Under the pieces are notes generated by a model. It was given only the letters and a program-made list of their open reading frames with translations, was not told the DNA's origin and ran no database searches. 64,000 bases of DNA from Trochalopteron elliotii (lineage: Eukaryota; Chordata; Aves; Passeriformes; Leiothrichidae): assembly GCA_024734555.1 (NCBI GenBank), contig JANPWX010000080.1, forward strand, positions 329,223-393,222, given 5' to 3'. Below, piece by piece: positions 23,101-38,549 of the stretch (position 1 is its first letter; each line of letters begins with the position of its first letter). A program made the translations under genes and the position numbers.

Positions 23101-26100
23101 AAGTTCCACATCTCAGTGCATTCTTGGTTCCTGCAGTAAATGCCACTCACAAATTGTGCAAGGATTGAGTAATACTTTGCAGTGGATTATATAATTTGAA
23201 TTATAATTAGATGCCAGGCTAAGTACTCTTTTTGTCATATAAAAAGTTTCTGGAAAAAAAAAAGGAAAATAATCTAGTCACTGTTGGAGTCTTTTCTGTA
23301 TATTTTTAATGAAAGACCTGTCATTTTATTTGATGGAGTAGTGTCTTCAGATTAGTGCTGCTTTCTTAACTGTGTCTAATCTCATTTGATTTAAGCATCA
23401 TGGAATAATGAAAAAAATCAATGTAGCATAGGTTTGTTTTGAAGTCAAGGGGGTTAGCAAATCAGTAAACATCAGTTCATCATGTTTAATTAGCTCATAG
23501 GAATTTTCTGAAACCATTAAACAGGATCTTAACAAACAAACTGGATGTAGACTTATTAATTTATAGTGAAGTTCTGGTGTGGAAACTGAAAACTTTAAAT
23601 CTGACTGTTTTCCTTTATAAAGAAATTACAAAACAGTTTGTCTATATAGTTTTAGTAGATCCTTCAATAATGTGAAGCATTTCTCTTAGTCCCCTTTCAT
23701 TAACCTCTGAAGCTGAAAAGATTAATATTTGTCTCCATCACTGGATAATTTGCAAGAACTAAAAGAGCATAAACAACTCAGAAATTCCTTTACATATCAA
23801 TATATCAAATGCAAATACATGAACTGTGCAGTGTTACAGCAGTGACCTTCAACCAGACTCTAAGTCAAGAATTTCTGTTTCCAAGGCTTCTCATTCTTGC
23901 TGAGTATTTTCCTGGCATAATGTATGGATCTTTTGTGGTGTGTTGTTTGCTGGAGAATGAATGGAGGCCCTCTGGCTCATTTATCCTACTGTCTCACTTG
24001 GGATTTGAGCTATTCTGCTAGAAAAGAATGTCTAGTGCTCTCACTTTCAACTCTAATCCCCCATCATTGAGCTTGCTGTAGCAGTTCCCTGTTGCATAAC
24101 TATTTTCTCAGCTATAGAGCCCAGTGATGGTTTTGAAGAGTCACTAAGATTTACAGGATATTCTATGTTTGTGCTATTGCAGCTCTCCATCATATTATAT
24201 CTTAGAATAAGAAAAAATACCTCTATTTTGAGTAATTTTATTTCCCTTCCTCCATACACCTTCTTTTTTCAGTTTGGTTTGTCTCTTTTTTTGTATTGTC
24301 CGTGTCTCAAACAGTTGAAATTATGGCCAGCTGAAACCTTGTCATAACACTGACATAAAAGCTGTAGTAGACTGAAAAGCACGGTGGATTGGTTTGGTTG
24401 GGTTTATTGGGGTGTGGGGAGTTTGTTGTTTAGGTTTGGGTTTTTTTGAAAAAAAAAAAAATACTCACTTTGTATGCAGGCAGATACCATTTAAGAAGAA
24501 AATTATTATTATTAAATATACCTGTCTTGATACCCAAGGTAAGGAAATTATTACTTACTATAAGGTAATTTGGGATTTTTTCATTACAATTCCCCAATAT
24601 TAGTATTTTTTTCTTGCCCTACATCACAACTTCTCCGCATATTAACAATTTTTTTTTCAAATTGCATAGTCCTGCTGTTAACTTTCCCTTAAGACTTGCC
24701 AAAATAAAGCTATTTTAAAAAATGCCTTGAGGACTTCATTACTTCACAGGAATTCAGTCAGAAGACAACATACCAACTGATGCAATTCAACTATGGAATT
24801 TTTTTTAATTAATGAGGAAAAATTATGTATTTAGAAAATAGAAACCTATTATCTAGGCAACTCTTGATCTACTTCTAGAGCTATTAATATGTTTACAGAC
24901 TCTTCCTCTAGTGAAACTGCACTGTTGCTCATGTAACAGCAGGGGAAAAAAAAAAACAAACAAGGAAAATTTTAGTCATTCTCATGTGTCAGCCTTTTCT
25001 CTGATAGTGTTTTACTGCAGGCTTTCAGCTATTTATTTTGGTCTGTGTTAGACTCCTGTTCTCTATTCTCTACTCTCCCTACTTACTTCAACTTAAAATT
25101 TTCTTGATGTCTTTTCATCTGGCTGGTTTTAGCTACTGCTTTTCTTCCTCTTTACTGCATGTCACATTTATCTGTGCCTTTCTTATTAATACCAGGTTTA
25201 TTTCCTAATTTTTGAAAATACTATTTGAAGGATTCTCTAGAAGTGGAATCCATGAAACTGGAAGAGGAAAAGTGAAAATTAAAGGACAAAATAGTTTGAG
25301 AAGCAGGATAAAATGAAGTTGTTTAGTTATACCAAGAAAGAGAACAACTTCAAAAAAACTGCAATAAAATTTTAAAGTATCAGAATTAGCAAAAATGGTC
25401 TAGGAAACTAATCATATTACTTTGCTCATGAAGTTTGGGGACCATCAAAAAGTGCAATGCTCTTGACAGGTGTTCCACTGTTTTCCAAGTACAAGTTCTG
25501 TACACCCATGCCCAGCCATGTCATTAGAACTGAGAGCAGAAAATTTCCATATAATGTTAAGTATCATATGGAAATATTGCTTTATATTATAGTTTAAACT
25601 ACTTGAGAAACTTTAATACAGTTCTCTTAACTATACACTTTAGCCCAATCTGTATTGTGTTACAGATTGGTACACTTCCTCCATCAAATTTCTAGATTTA
25701 TCAGTGTGACTTTTAAAATTAACATAGGTACTGGTGCTAATAAACTGTACCCTCCTCTTCCAGCAGAGATCAGATCCTCTTCCTGCAGCAAGCCTAATGC
25801 AGGCTCACTTGGAAAGTCTTCTATTGAGCAAGCCCTCCAGGACAGGAGATGAGCTGCTTCTGGTTTAGTTCCATTTTGTGGAACACTACTGCTGATGTGC
25901 AAGTCTGTGTTACTTTTGTATGCAGATATACTTTTGTCTTGCAAACACTTAGAATATCTTTGAAATAGGTGGGGTATTAAATGAAGGGAAATGTATCAAG
26001 GCAGAGGTGCTGTTACCACTGCAGAGAGTTGTAACTGAGCTGTCTTTGTCTTTTGTTCTTCTAGTGTAATACATAAAACTTCAGACAGATGGCAGAGGAA

Positions 26101-27519
26101 ATGTTTAATAAGTTAAACTCCGATGCTTAAAAGCACTGAAACTCTCCTTTCAGTTTGCACATGATACACTATAAAATTTTTGATGAGTTAATCTGGTAAT
26201 TACAGGATTACAGCCAACACAACCAAAGCCAAAGTAATACTACAGGTGGAAGGCCAGTGCTTCAGCTGCAGTGCATTAGGATTTTAACCCAAACTAAGAT
26301 ACACCTGTGTCACTGAACAGGAGTTCAGATATTGCTGCAAAGTAAGGGCTTGGCTGAAGCAATCAGCTTTGCTCTGAACCTCAGCTGAGATTCTCTGAGT
26401 TACACTTGAGAACCAAAGTTCTCATGGAAGATGTCCACACTGCAGCAGTATGGATCACCCTCCCTCTGCACTTGTGCTGTTACTGGAGCAGATTGCTACA
26501 GAATATGGTGAGGCACGGCTGGAGAGCTTCTGAGGAAGAGGGTCAGTGCACAGCACAGTGTCAGTAGGAATGCTGCAGAACAGAAGTCAGTAGGTAAGGA
26601 AAACTCAGTGGCCATGACTGAGAAATCAATAGAATCCAGCCTCCATTTAAGGATGGTTGATGGCTTGAATGCTGTAACACTGCATTACAGAGTAGGAGGG
26701 AAACAGGAAGGGACTGGAAAGAAATCCTTTGTGCTATCTACAGAAATACTAATAAAAATGGGATGTGGACAGATTTTGTAAGGAACTAAGCTTGCTACCA
26801 CAAAATTAATCAAAAATGCTTGGAACAAATTTGAATTGGCATGGCAAGTTTAGACTGGCTCAGCATTTTGTTTCATCTACCTGTGATGCTTTTTATCTGT
26901 CTCTAGTACTCCTGGCACTGCCTATACCGTATCTTCAAAGGGAGAGGAAGTAGTTCTTTGTTTATGAGACCTGCCCTGCATTTATAGAAATACAGCTGGT
27001 AGCATTTTTGCATGTAAACTCAGATGATTCAAAGAAATTTCTGTCTTGCTACTAGTGTTTTCTCCAACTGGAACCCAAGTATTTTAACATTTAAACTTGT
27101 TAGCTTTTTGGGTCCAAAGGTGTACTACAAACCAAGTTACTGCTTTTTGCATATACAATCATATGTAAGTAAAGGATCTGTCTGAATCTTACAGACAGAT
27201 TGTCTTGCTAAGAAAGTTGAGGTTATGACCCATCTTGCCCTTTATGGTTGAGCTCTCCATAAAGCAGCTTCCTATGTGTTACAATTTTTAGCCCAACTTT
27301 TAGTGATACTCAGCCGTTTTTGTATTGCTGGTTTTCTCACTGCAAGTTACATAGTATCATTAGCTCCAGCCCTAACTGCCACGTATACAAGGAGATTCCA
27401 GTGAGAAAACATCAATCTGAAATGAAAACAGAATTTATATTAAAACTTTATTTGTTCCAGCTTAGTGCCCAATGCCTTACAGCATCATTCTCATCGAATA
27501 CAATAGTTTATTTTAATAA
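20154..27519 (+). other. BCAR3 long intron 1, middle part
   Basis: AT-rich intron. It includes a G/T-rich tract at about 24383-24450 and short A or T runs. Around 22452-23150 both strands are open for 142-165 codons, but with no recognisable domain, and the two frames overlap; I do not call a gene. Confidence 0.5.
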
Positions 27520-27578
27520 ACCTATTTATTTGATCTTGACCATCTTAAAGGTCTTTTCCAACCAAATGATTCTATAAT
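27520..27578 (+). mobile_element. CR1 LINE 3' end relic
   Basis: GATCTTGACCATCTTAAAGG, then TCTTTTCCAACCAAATGATT and CTATAATTG, match the conserved 3' terminus of bird CR1 elements, which ends in ATTCTATGA-type short repeats. Only the last 50 or so bases are recognisable, as expected for 5'-truncated CR1 copies. Confidence 0.75.
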
Positions 27579-30500
27579 TGTTGATCATCTTCAGGAAATG
27601 CACTATTTTTCTTTTCCTTTTAAATTATGGGTTGATTAAAAAGAAATAAATCAGCAAGTGATTTTACTTTCTGAGGATGTTGAATTTGCAAGTAAATTAT
27701 TTTTGATTTCAAAGTTAATATTTTTTTATTACTTATCATGCAGCTTTTTGAAGCTGGAGGTAGCAACTCGCATGTTATGTTCTGCCCCTAACCCCTAAAC
27801 AGTTCTTATCATTTTGTTGTAAAATAAAAGTCAACAAAAATGAGGGCATAAATAGATATGAAAATGTACCAGGCATGATTTTGTGGCTTGGAGTAGTAGA
27901 CTCCAAGGAGTGGAGGAGGAGTGAGAGGCAAAGAGTAGGAAGGAGAGGACAAATCCTGTTGTAAACTACACAGTTCAGGAGTTTAGAGAGCTGAGCAGTA
28001 AGAATATATATACACAAGAGCAAAGGTAGGTTGCAGAGTAAAAAGGCTCAGGACTACTAAGCTCGTGCAGAAAAGGAGAAACCAAGCTCAGACAAACTAA
28101 ACTTTTTGTTCTAATCCATTTCAATGCAAAATCAGCTTGGTTTGCTCAAACCACGTTTATCAGTGTCTTAAGCTAAAAAGATTGACTTAGCACTGGGGTG
28201 TGTGAGAAGTGCCACCATAGTCCTTCCTTGTGTAACACTGCAAAAACTGCCATGTGGGTGCAGAATGAAGCACAACTTGAGAGCACATTTGTCTGTTGGT
28301 CATGACTTACCAAATGCACCAGTGATGTATTTTGTTGTTATTTCTGCTGCCAGTTTGATTCTTATCACAAGTCAATTTTGGTAGATTAGACAGCACTCAA
28401 ATCCTGGAGTTAATTAGTCATGTGAATATCTCAGCCTTTTTTTAAAAAAACTGGTTTATTTGTAGAATTTCTTAAAAGAAAGACCTAAGTTAACCATAAA
28501 GTTTCAAACACCAGAAGGCAAATAAAAAGAATATTAAAAAAAAAAAAATTGTGGAGCTTTTTCAGAAGTTCTGTGTCTCTGAGCAGCCTTATTAAAAAAA
28601 TATGGCAGTCCTGCTATTTTCTTCCTATTTTGAAGGGCAGAAGAGCTGAAGAGGAATGTATTAAATGATAAAACATTTCAGAAACCCATTGCAGTAACTA
28701 GTAGTTATAGAACTTGAGCCAGGCCGTGGTCCTGGCTCTCACATTTTTTTTAAAAAACACACACTGTGCAGGGACACAATTTTGTGTTTTCAGTAAAATA
28801 GGACCACTTCATGTATCCAGTTTAGCACCTGACCACACAAATGGTAGACTTGGTGCAATGGAGGTGAGGAACTTCTGAGCTGATATGGCTGAGGAATTGA
28901 AAGAAGCAGGATTAGAATGTTGAAGTTGGATCAGCCCACAGTAAAATTTTAGCATAGAATCACAGATGTAAACTCCTTTTTTCTTCATCCCTTCTCCCCA
29001 CAGAGAGCTTAGCATGCTGGCATTAATCAGATTTCTGATTATATGGCATATGTATTTACAGTCTGTTACTGTTGGGTGCTTTATAGGCTCTGGCTGTTCA
29101 AGCTGAGAAGCAGCTGTGGAGTCTTTCACCAGTGAATACTGGCTCCATTTCAGCACTGAAATAACACACTGCTTGTGCAGGTAGGATGAACTCCCATCTA
29201 GCTGCAAAAGACCACACAGACATACAGAAAGAGGAAAGATTTACTAGACTGTAGTGACCAACACTTTCTGTTTAAGTGTTTGATTATCTTAGTTCTATTT
29301 ATTCATTTGAGTCTGGTCACATAAATACTGTTACAATTAGCTCTAGCCTTCAAAAGATCTGCTAACAGTTGCTTGTACTGAATATATTTGGAGATTTGTA
29401 CTACTATTTTCTGATGATGTGCTAGGTTCATTAATACTTCATCACCTGATTGCTGTCATATCACCAGCATTAAGCACAAACATTTGCCATTTCTGGGAAT
29501 CAAAAAACATACATGGCACATTCATTTTAACTTTAGACCAGTGGCAGGAGAATGTACAATGACTAATTTGGCTTTAGAGATAGAGTTAGGGAACTGCCCG
29601 TGCACTGGGTCAAATATTGTTAAAATGTGGAAGAGCAGTGACACTTTGAAAATTCTTTGAACTAATTTGTACTAGTGGAGCAGCTTTGTGCCACATCTGC
29701 ATTCCACATGCAATGCAAGAACATGTGCATAAATTGGGCCGAAAGTCTCTTCCTAGGACAAACTTTTGCTTATACAAGTGTTGTAAGAACATAACTATAC
29801 AGGCATATTTACTACCCCAGCTTGTCACCACAGACGTTAGTAATTCATCCTGTAAGAATCTTCAGAGATCTTGGTTGTGTCTGTCTTGGTTTTAAATAGT
29901 TTTTTATTTGTTGTTTTATCTGCATAGACATCTTTTAAATTCATTTATCCTTTTGCTACCCAGGACATGAGTGGCATGATGGGCCCCATTGGATAAGATT
30001 GTGTGAAAAACTGCTGCTTCTGTTTTAGAACTTTGGCTTAATAATTAAAAATATGTTGATATTGTGAAACAGAGACAGTTATACTCCTGTACGTAAGGAA
30101 AATTAATGAAGGGTGGTTAGTCTATGCCTTCCATAAGCAGTACATAAAGAATGATGAACCACTGTCTTAGTTGTTTCTTGTAAGCTACTGGTGACAAGTA
30201 TTGACATCCCACCAACTGAAAATGCTTGATTTGAAGTCTGACATAAAGTAGCTTGATGTCTGTGGCATTTTTTGTGAGATGTCTGGCATGAAAATCTGCT
30301 GTGTGGTTGCTGAGTTACTGAGTCAGAATGTATTTAACTCCTGATTGGTACTTTGGAGACTATTTATCTTTACACAAACATTGGTCAGAACAACATATAC
30401 AAGTTAAGTAATGTTTTGTATTTCTCTGTTGTCTGCAACATATTTGTTAAAGGTTGGATTGACATAAAAATCCATTTTAGAAGTATCCCTTCAGTCCCTA

Positions 30501-33500
30501 GACTGCTAAAAATATTTATGCTAATAGTTTATTTTCAAAGAATCCAATATCCTTATATCCTTCACAACAATTTCTCGAAATTTTACCAAAAATATTTTGG
30601 ACTTAAAACAGTTTCAAGAAGGAAACATGAAACAAATCAGGGACTAAAATAAATGAATTAGAGTATTGACAGCCTGTTCAGCTTATTACGTGATACTGCA
30701 TATTCCTAATAGTTCTGTCTGCTCTGAGCTATTCTGGTCAAACCACTCCTCTAGGTTCAGGCTGAACAGCGTGTGTAATGTCTGTGACAGTCTGAGCCTT
30801 GGAGATGGAATTGGGTGAACAGAGTCGTCTATTCAGATAAGTGTAGGGGATTCATTCACATGGAAATCATTCCTGGCACAGTTGAAACAAAGTATGAGTG
30901 AAAGAGGAAACAAAAAGGAGCCACAGCGAGCTGCACTCCCAGCGCCAGTAAATCAGCAGAGCTTCATTGTTCACGATAAATGTAAGTTACTTTACATCAC
31001 ATCAGTCTCATCCACAGTTTTAAGAGATGGTGGTGACACATAGTCCTACAGGAAAATATTGCTTTGGATTAATTTGAAACTTCATTCTCAGCTATGTGTA
31101 GAAACCATGTTATACAGCAAGCTTTACAGTGAAACAGCAGCACTTTATACAGTGTAACAGCAAGCTTTAAAGTGAAATGATTTTCACCTTCCTTAAAAGC
31201 CCATAGATGTTTTTCTCTAGTACTGAAAAGTTGGATGAGACAAGCTTAATTCAAAGGGTAGAAAAAGTGCAGAGCTAACTAGTACCAGCAAAAACCTAGC
31301 ATGATACCTAGGAAATCTGTATTTTTCTGAATTTTGTTGTGTCAGATGTGCTTCCAGTAGGAGGAGTTGTCATCACATCCTTACTCTATAAGATTATCAG
31401 ACTTGTGCTTTAATTTAACTCATTTGATTAAAACGTGATAACTCACAATGTAACTATAAGGAATGTATAAAGTTCACCTATGTCTACCTAGCTTGTAGTA
31501 CACAAACTGCTAATTGGTAGCAATATAAATATGAAAAGAAGCTTGCAGCTTATGGTATCCTACAAGCAAACTTATGTTTGTCATTTGCATTATGGCAAAA
31601 ATTAAATGTATTTCTTAGAGATTACGATTTACTTTCAATATCAAGTTTCCCATAGAACTTTGAGAATTTCTGAGTTTTAAATTATGTTTTAATAGTCACA
31701 GTTAGGGGAAAAGCTTGAAATGAAATGCCTAGAAATTCCAAGAAAGAAGACTAAAAGTTAAATCTCATATGTACACAGTCAGGATTTTTTTAATATCTTT
31801 TTTTGTTTAGTACTCACGTTGCAAATACTGATGATGACTTTAAAATATGGTGGTTTAGACATTTTGGTGGGACATTCTTTCATTTGTATTTTAAATTCAA
31901 TGTAATAGAGTCACTGCTTGAATTAAGTGCTTCTTGTGGCCTGTTTGCAAATGAAGCGTTGCCAGATAGTGGTATATTTGGTACACAATTTTGCCTTGGT
32001 TTTGCTACTGTTTTCTTGTATTCATCTCTTTTCAACAAATCATGAAATATGATTCTAGTAAAATGTGTGAGTTTGTCACTTTTCAGTGATATAGCTTCTG
32101 CACAGACTCCCATGGGATTAAGAGATAGAGACCTTAATCGAGCCTGTCCTTTCCTTAAGAGAGAAAGGGACTGTTTAAGAATGCATCAACTTGGTATGCT
32201 TAAAAGGCTTTCAGATTGTTCTAGAGCAAAAGAACCCCAGATTTTAAACTTCCTGGGTATTACAAACCAGAACTGAAATTTTCCATGCAGCTTTATCATT
32301 TCTGCTGTTCAAGGGCCCTGATGTTTTCACTGAATCAAAAAGCTACAGTGACTTGGAGTGCTGCCATTCCCTAGGGAATTATCAGTCTTTTTACTGTAGT
32401 TCCCAGAACACAGTTGGCCAAAGTAAGGAAGTCTGTGCCTCACTTGCTTTATTTTGCAGTCCACGATACATTAAAGGGCTTATTTTTGCATGCAGACTCT
32501 CTTCTGGATGGCAGAAGAGTCCATAACCTGTAGCAGGATTTGACTGGATGCTCAAGGTCACAAATTCTCTTTTGCTCTATAAGCAGCTTCTTGTCATTGC
32601 TTGCTTTGTGGCAGCACAAGCTTTTTTGTGGGTGTACAGTGAAGGAAAGAAGACACCTGAGTTGACTTGAAATAAGTCCCTTCTTCTGGGTAATTTTCTC
32701 TACCAGGTCTAGTGTCTCTCACATCTTTTTTCATTGCTTTCTTGTGTATTTTCTACACGTTATAACAGGGATTTCTCAGTGGTACTATTTTGATAATTTT
32801 ATTTCTTTGTTCCATTTTGTTAAACCATCATCTTTGTAATAACATAACCCTTTTCTTACATTATGTTCTGCTTTTCCCTCTTCACCCTTGGTGCCCTGTG
32901 CATGAGATTTCTACATAGGTCACATTCCCATCTGTGAAACTTTCTTGCTATAGTAGTTCTTCCATTTTAAGATGTTTTTTTATATAAGTCTAGAGTTGGA
33001 ATCTGATTGTACTAATTATTACACAATGGGTAATTGTCACCTATTATTGCTTTTCATGCAGAGTTAACCATAACATCAAGGTTTTGCATATTGTTCCTGT
33101 CTGAAAAAAAGAATGGAGATTGTTTACTTGTGATGTCATCCAGTCTATGTGCAATGTATCATGCTCCATTCCTGTGAATACAGAGAGAAAGGAATTTTTG
33201 GTCCTAGTTTCTAACTCCTTTTAGCCACAGTCCTTGGCCCAATAAGTGCTTTCTCTGGTGACTAGTGCACAGTACCAGCATTTGTTTGATCAGTGTCTGA
33301 CACTTTGATTCTGCTGGTGGATTGCTTTTTAGGTACTTCTGCTGCTTCTGTCTCTTGCCCCATCTTGCAGGTGCCCTTCCCTTTTTGCTAGCAGGAAAGA
33401 TGGACATGGCTTTATAATAGACTTTAGTAAGTGCATTACTGGTCTATAGCTTTATTATGTTAGGAGAACCTTGACCAGTTCTTCACTGGAAAATTTATTT

Positions 33501-36500
33501 AAGGCAGTAGGCTAGAACAAGTGTCATGGAAATAATGGCAAATTACCATTATGGTAGAAACAAATCTCAGAGAAGAAGGTTCCTTTTTTCACTAAAGTGT
33601 TAGTGCTTCTGTGGAGATGAAGCAAGCTTTGGGGTCATTGACTGATACCTTCTGGCTTTTCCACTCTGCCTTTAGTATTCCTTTTACAAAACAGTTATCT
33701 TTTGAGATTTCTCCAAAATACTCAGATTTACTGTCTTAAATTATAAATCTGTGTATTTTCAAAAATTAACTGTACTACTTACAACATGTCTTACACTTGG
33801 CAAATTGTTTAAAGAAGAGAGAGGGAGTTTTTTTGTATTATGGTGGTAAGATCTCTGAGATTTGACTTCACAAGCTTCATGACCTCTTCCAATTTTTTTA
33901 TTTTTTTATTCTACAGCATTCAGAAACTGGCACTCAAATGGCAGAAACTTCCTGCCATTTGAACATGCATTATAATACAACATTCCTGAATGAGTTGCTT
34001 AGTTAAGCACAAATAGTTGTGATCAGCAAAGGGGGCAGACCTTTGGTCACTGTTATTACTCAGTGCCACAACACAGGACCTGAGGTGTACATAATGAATG
34101 GGAAGGTCAGATTTATTGGGGCTGTAATTTAGAGGGTTTGTTGATTTCATTAATGACAAAAAAAAGATAAAGGTACATCTGAAGTGGAAGTCTATCTGAA
34201 AACAAAACTGATGGGCCTTTCATTCAAGTTAGGAAAGCATGCCAAGCTCAAGCGATTAAAAACCTTAAGAAACCTTGGCAAGTGTCCGATAAATCAATTT
34301 ATACTGATAAATTATTTTGTCACAGCAGGAGGCTAGTTTTAATTTGTAAGTACAATCCAAGTCAATTTTGCTGAAATAGAAAAGGCACAATAAGGGAAAT
34401 TACTTTCCAGATGAGATGAAATTGCTGGCTCTGCTGACTCACATGAGTAATTTTGCTGGGGACAGGATTATACCATGATATGTGGCTTGATCCTTGTCAT
34501 ATTACTGCCTGAATCCCAAAGGGAGACTGAAAAAGGAGCATGAATTACTGTGCCTGAAATACCTCCTATAATCACACAGTGATTTGGAGTTACTCAATCG
34601 TGGTGCCTTTGTCATACACACTTTTTAAAAATTACAGTGATGCTAATTTGCAAAGCCATAGCTGAAGTAAGAATCCAATATTACATATTACTTACCTTGT
34701 GTTTGCAGTGTAACAAGCCAATGGCAGCAGCAGCATCTTTTAATGGTTCTGGGATACTGTGATAGAGGAAAGAAGCAATGACTTATCAGTCTAGTAAAGC
34801 ATTGTAGTGTGAACAATAGGATTTAAAACCTACATATAAAACACCATTCTCTGTGTGTTTGCATCACGTGTGGCCCAATATGCGTGACTGCAACTGTGAG
34901 AGAGAATGCAGGAAAGCACTCTGAAAGTAAAAGTTCAGCTCAGTAGATCAGAGAGCCATGTTAGGAATCTCCCATTATTACTAATTTCATAACTTTTTAG
35001 CAGTAACTTGATTTCATAAAAACCTCTGAACAGATGGTGTGCAGAAACAGAATGATACAAATCTAGGTGGGATTAAAATTGTTTATTTTTAAGTGAAAAC
35101 CCCTGAAATGGTATAAATTATGTGGATAGTTGTGCAAGACCTTCCATGCAAGGAGTCCAGAATAACATCGCTCTTGAGCTTGTTAAGTAATAACAGAAGT
35201 CTAACTGAATAAATAGAAGCAATTCATGTAGCCTTAGTGGTTCTGTTCCAAAAATCTGGTGACCTGACTAAACCTATATGATCTCTTTTTGCAGGTCCTT
35301 AGATGTGCAGGAACTGACAGTGTTTAGAATAGATAAATAGAGCAAAGGTCTTGTATTTCTCTGCAATACATGCTGTCATTTTTATTTTCCTTCCTTTCCT
35401 TTCCCTGGAAAGGAAGGATATTAATTTCTTATTAGGGAAAAGGTATGTGCCCAAAATCTGCCACACACTTTGCCAGTGTGTTTATAATCATATTTTGCAT
35501 CTTAAAAAATGTTGGCACTGCCTGCCTTAAGGAAAAATTAGTCCTGTTTTCAGAGATAAAAAGAAATAGTGTAAAAGCAGAATAATAGGAAACTCCCTCT
35601 GCCTACAACCACATCTCATAATGATATATTTAGTGGGTTTTACAATTTGTTTTGCAATTCCATTTTACTCTTAACCTTGATCAGGCTATGAATATATCTT
35701 GAGTCCTGACCACTAGGCTGTACCCTGCATCCAATGAAAAATGTAATATTGGTTAAATAAGAGTTGTGTGAGTTTATTCACCAAAACTACCCTTAGCAGA
35801 AAGACCAGAAAGGCAATTAGTTACCTTGTGAGAAAAAGGGCCTTTTTTTCTCCTTCAGCTGCAGGAAGAAATTTTTCATTAAAACAAAAGAATAAGTCTA
35901 CCAAGGTGTTGGCAAAGTCTTAATAGCATGTAAAAGTGTGCCATAAATAATCCCATTCAAAGGTGTAATTCCAGTATATTTGAAAGCAATGCATCTTATA
36001 TTTCTTGTTGTCATACAAGAGTAACAACATTTTCTGCTTGAATTTTGTTTTGTATGGAGGTTTGGACAACAGGGGTATTAGTATTTTGGTTTGCATTTAT
36101 TTGTTGGCTTGGGGTTTTTTGGTATAAATTAATAACAGAACAAATGCAGCTGGCCAAGCAAGATTATCACTGTTTATCACTGTATTGTTAAAGAGAATGT
36201 TGCTCTGTGGAAATTCTGGGATTCCTTTCGTGCTTAGTGCAGAATTTCTTTGTTCTGGGATGATAAGTGTGATGACTTTCTAGTGATCACTGTAGATTTT
36301 TTTACTTGTCATGTACTAATATGGAAACCTAAGTATTCACAATTAAATATAAAATTTATAGTCTTAAAAATATATTCCTAGTGAAATTGTTAAACAGTTT
36401 TGCAAACCAGCTCTTCTATGACAACAAATTTGAGGCCTCTTACTTTAAAATGTATGAGCCAGAAAAGAGGTGTTTGTTCATGATTTTATTTATGTTTTAG

Positions 36501-38434
36501 CCAACCAGCTGTGGTTTTCCTTTTATCTCTCTGAGAATCATATGCCCTCTGTGCTGACCATGTTGCAATCTGAAAGTACCTGTTTAAAGCAAGCCATAAA
36601 TGAAGGATGTCAGTGCTTGTCCTCACCTCACATAAGAATGTTCTCTGTGGCTTTAACATTCCTCAAGGAAATTCTTTCGTGGTGTGTCAATTAGATGTGG
36701 AGATTTTCTAGTCAATGTTACTCCACAAAATACTCTTAGTTAATGGAATGCCACAGTTCTTTAGGTGTGTGCTCATCATCCATAGCCTGCAATATTTTCA
36801 CAATAATGAAAAATCTGCAAGAAGGCATGTAGCAGAGTATTCTAATGGACAATAGAGGGATTTCACAATACGACCTGCAAATTAGCTGGTTTGTTCTTTA
36901 GCAGACTATGAAGTGACAAATTCCAGAATTACAACTTCCACAGTGTAACTGTGTATGTGTCTCTAAAGTGCAACCATTTTGACTGTTTTCCAAGTTGAGC
37001 ACTGAGGCAAAATTCACAGAGGCTTCCAAAACAACATACAAAATATTTTGTATATTACTAACAGTTGCTGTTCTAATTGAAATACTTTAAAAACATTTCT
37101 AGGAATGTATTGTCCACTCACACAAATAATACTGCTACCATAGTCTACCTTTCTGTAGAACAGTATTTTTATGTTTGCAATTTCTATTAAAAAACAACAA
37201 CAACAAAAAAAAAACAAAGCTTTTGTAGTGTTCCAAGAATTATGAAAATGCAAAATGGCTTTCCCCATCTCACAGAAAGCAACAGTGACTCTTTGCTGAC
37301 CATAACATGTCAGCCTTTGGGGCAGCTTCTTGTGTGTTCAGAGTAGGCAGATGTATTAGAACATGTGGTTTGTGGCTGAAAAGTCATAATTACAATTGGT
37401 TTATCTAGAGCTAATGGGCAACTACTTCTTCTGAAGTATAGATGAGAGAAAGATCTTCAACTAAACATAAAATAACAAAAATATACAATTAAATGCACTA
37501 GGTATCTGAACATGAGCATTTCCTGCTTCTGGCATCAGTGTTCTGACAAAAATGTTCAGACCACAAGTTACAGATTTAGAATTTGGCATCCTTGAATTGA
37601 TTTAGGCTGTGCTCAAACTTGCACATAGATGTGTCTTCAGAAATGCAGCAATTCTTGGAAGCTTAAGTATTTGTGCAGATCTTGCATAACTGCTTACATG
37701 GAGCAGTGATAGCGGGAGAGCTTTTATCTTCTGATGTCCATCATATGTCCATCTTAATGTCTATCTTTTATTTCATTTTAGCAACTGGGGAAAAAAGTAA
37801 TGAAAAATATTTTAATTTATGGATAACTCAAACATCAGATGATGTGGTGAGAACAAACTGTAAAAATCTTTCAGTTGCTTTTTTCATTCAAAATATTCTG
37901 TAACAGGTTGACTTCAGCTATGTTCCCACCTTGGACAAACACCCACCACAGAATCTTAGTCATTTTGACTAAGAGAATGCAGTTTCATTCACACCCTTCA
38001 TATTCTTACAGAAATCACTGCTCCTTTTGCTATTCCTTTTCATTTAATGCACTTTTTCATGTGTCACTCGTGTAAGAGGAATGATGTTATCACTCAACGA
38101 GGTATTGAGAAACATTCTTTGAATACAAAGGCTGAGTGTATTTTAATTGATATTGCAATATCAAGTGACTCTGATTCATCTTCTAAAAGATTAATTCAGC
38201 TGCAATAGCTAAACAAATTATAGTATTCAACATTCCATGCTTGTATGGGGATTACAATTAAACAGTGAATTAAAGGTAAAAATCTTAATGCACAGATAAC
38301 TACCTCTTACCATGCAGCTAAAAATGTTTTAATCTCTTTGGCCATAATAGTGAAACTTGCATTTAGGAAGTGCTTTCTGAGTTCAGTTTAACATTCCTAA
38401 GCAATGTTATTTGTAATTTGGTTTTGTTTTTCAG
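27579..38434 (+). other. BCAR3 long intron 1, last part
   Basis: AT-rich intron with no recognisable gene, RNA or large repeat. There is an A/C-rich simple tract at about 37188-37218. It ends in the acceptor GTTTTGTTTTTCAG at 38434. Confidence 0.55.
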
Positions 38435-38549
38435 AGTCATAGGCATTGGGAAGGAATAGATAATGAAGTATCTACCCATTTCTAACTGGCTGACCCAGCT
38501 TGGTCTTGCAGAATATTGCACACTCTTTGAACAATATGATGGTATAGAG
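38435..38549 (+). CDS. BCAR3: SAM domain exon A, with start codon
   Basis: Acceptor TTTGTTTTTCAG/AGTC and donor GAG/GTGAGA bound a 115-base exon. TAG at 38457-38459 is in frame two codons before ATG (38463), so this ATG opens the protein; its -3 base is A. The 29 codons give MKYLPISNWLTQLGLAEYCT and LFEQYDGIE, helices 1-2 of a SAM domain with the usual W9, LGL (13-15), Y18 and F22. Reading past the donor meets TAA within nine codons, as expected for an intron. Confidence 0.85.

Noticed and set aside
22452..23150. Overlapping 165- and 142-codon open frames on opposite strands
   Set aside because: No similarity to a known family, AT-rich intron composition and no exon signals; a chance opening is likelier.
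32049..32276. 75-codon frame behind a TTTTCAG acceptor-like site
   Set aside because: No matching donor, no domain and no phase link to BCAR3 exons.
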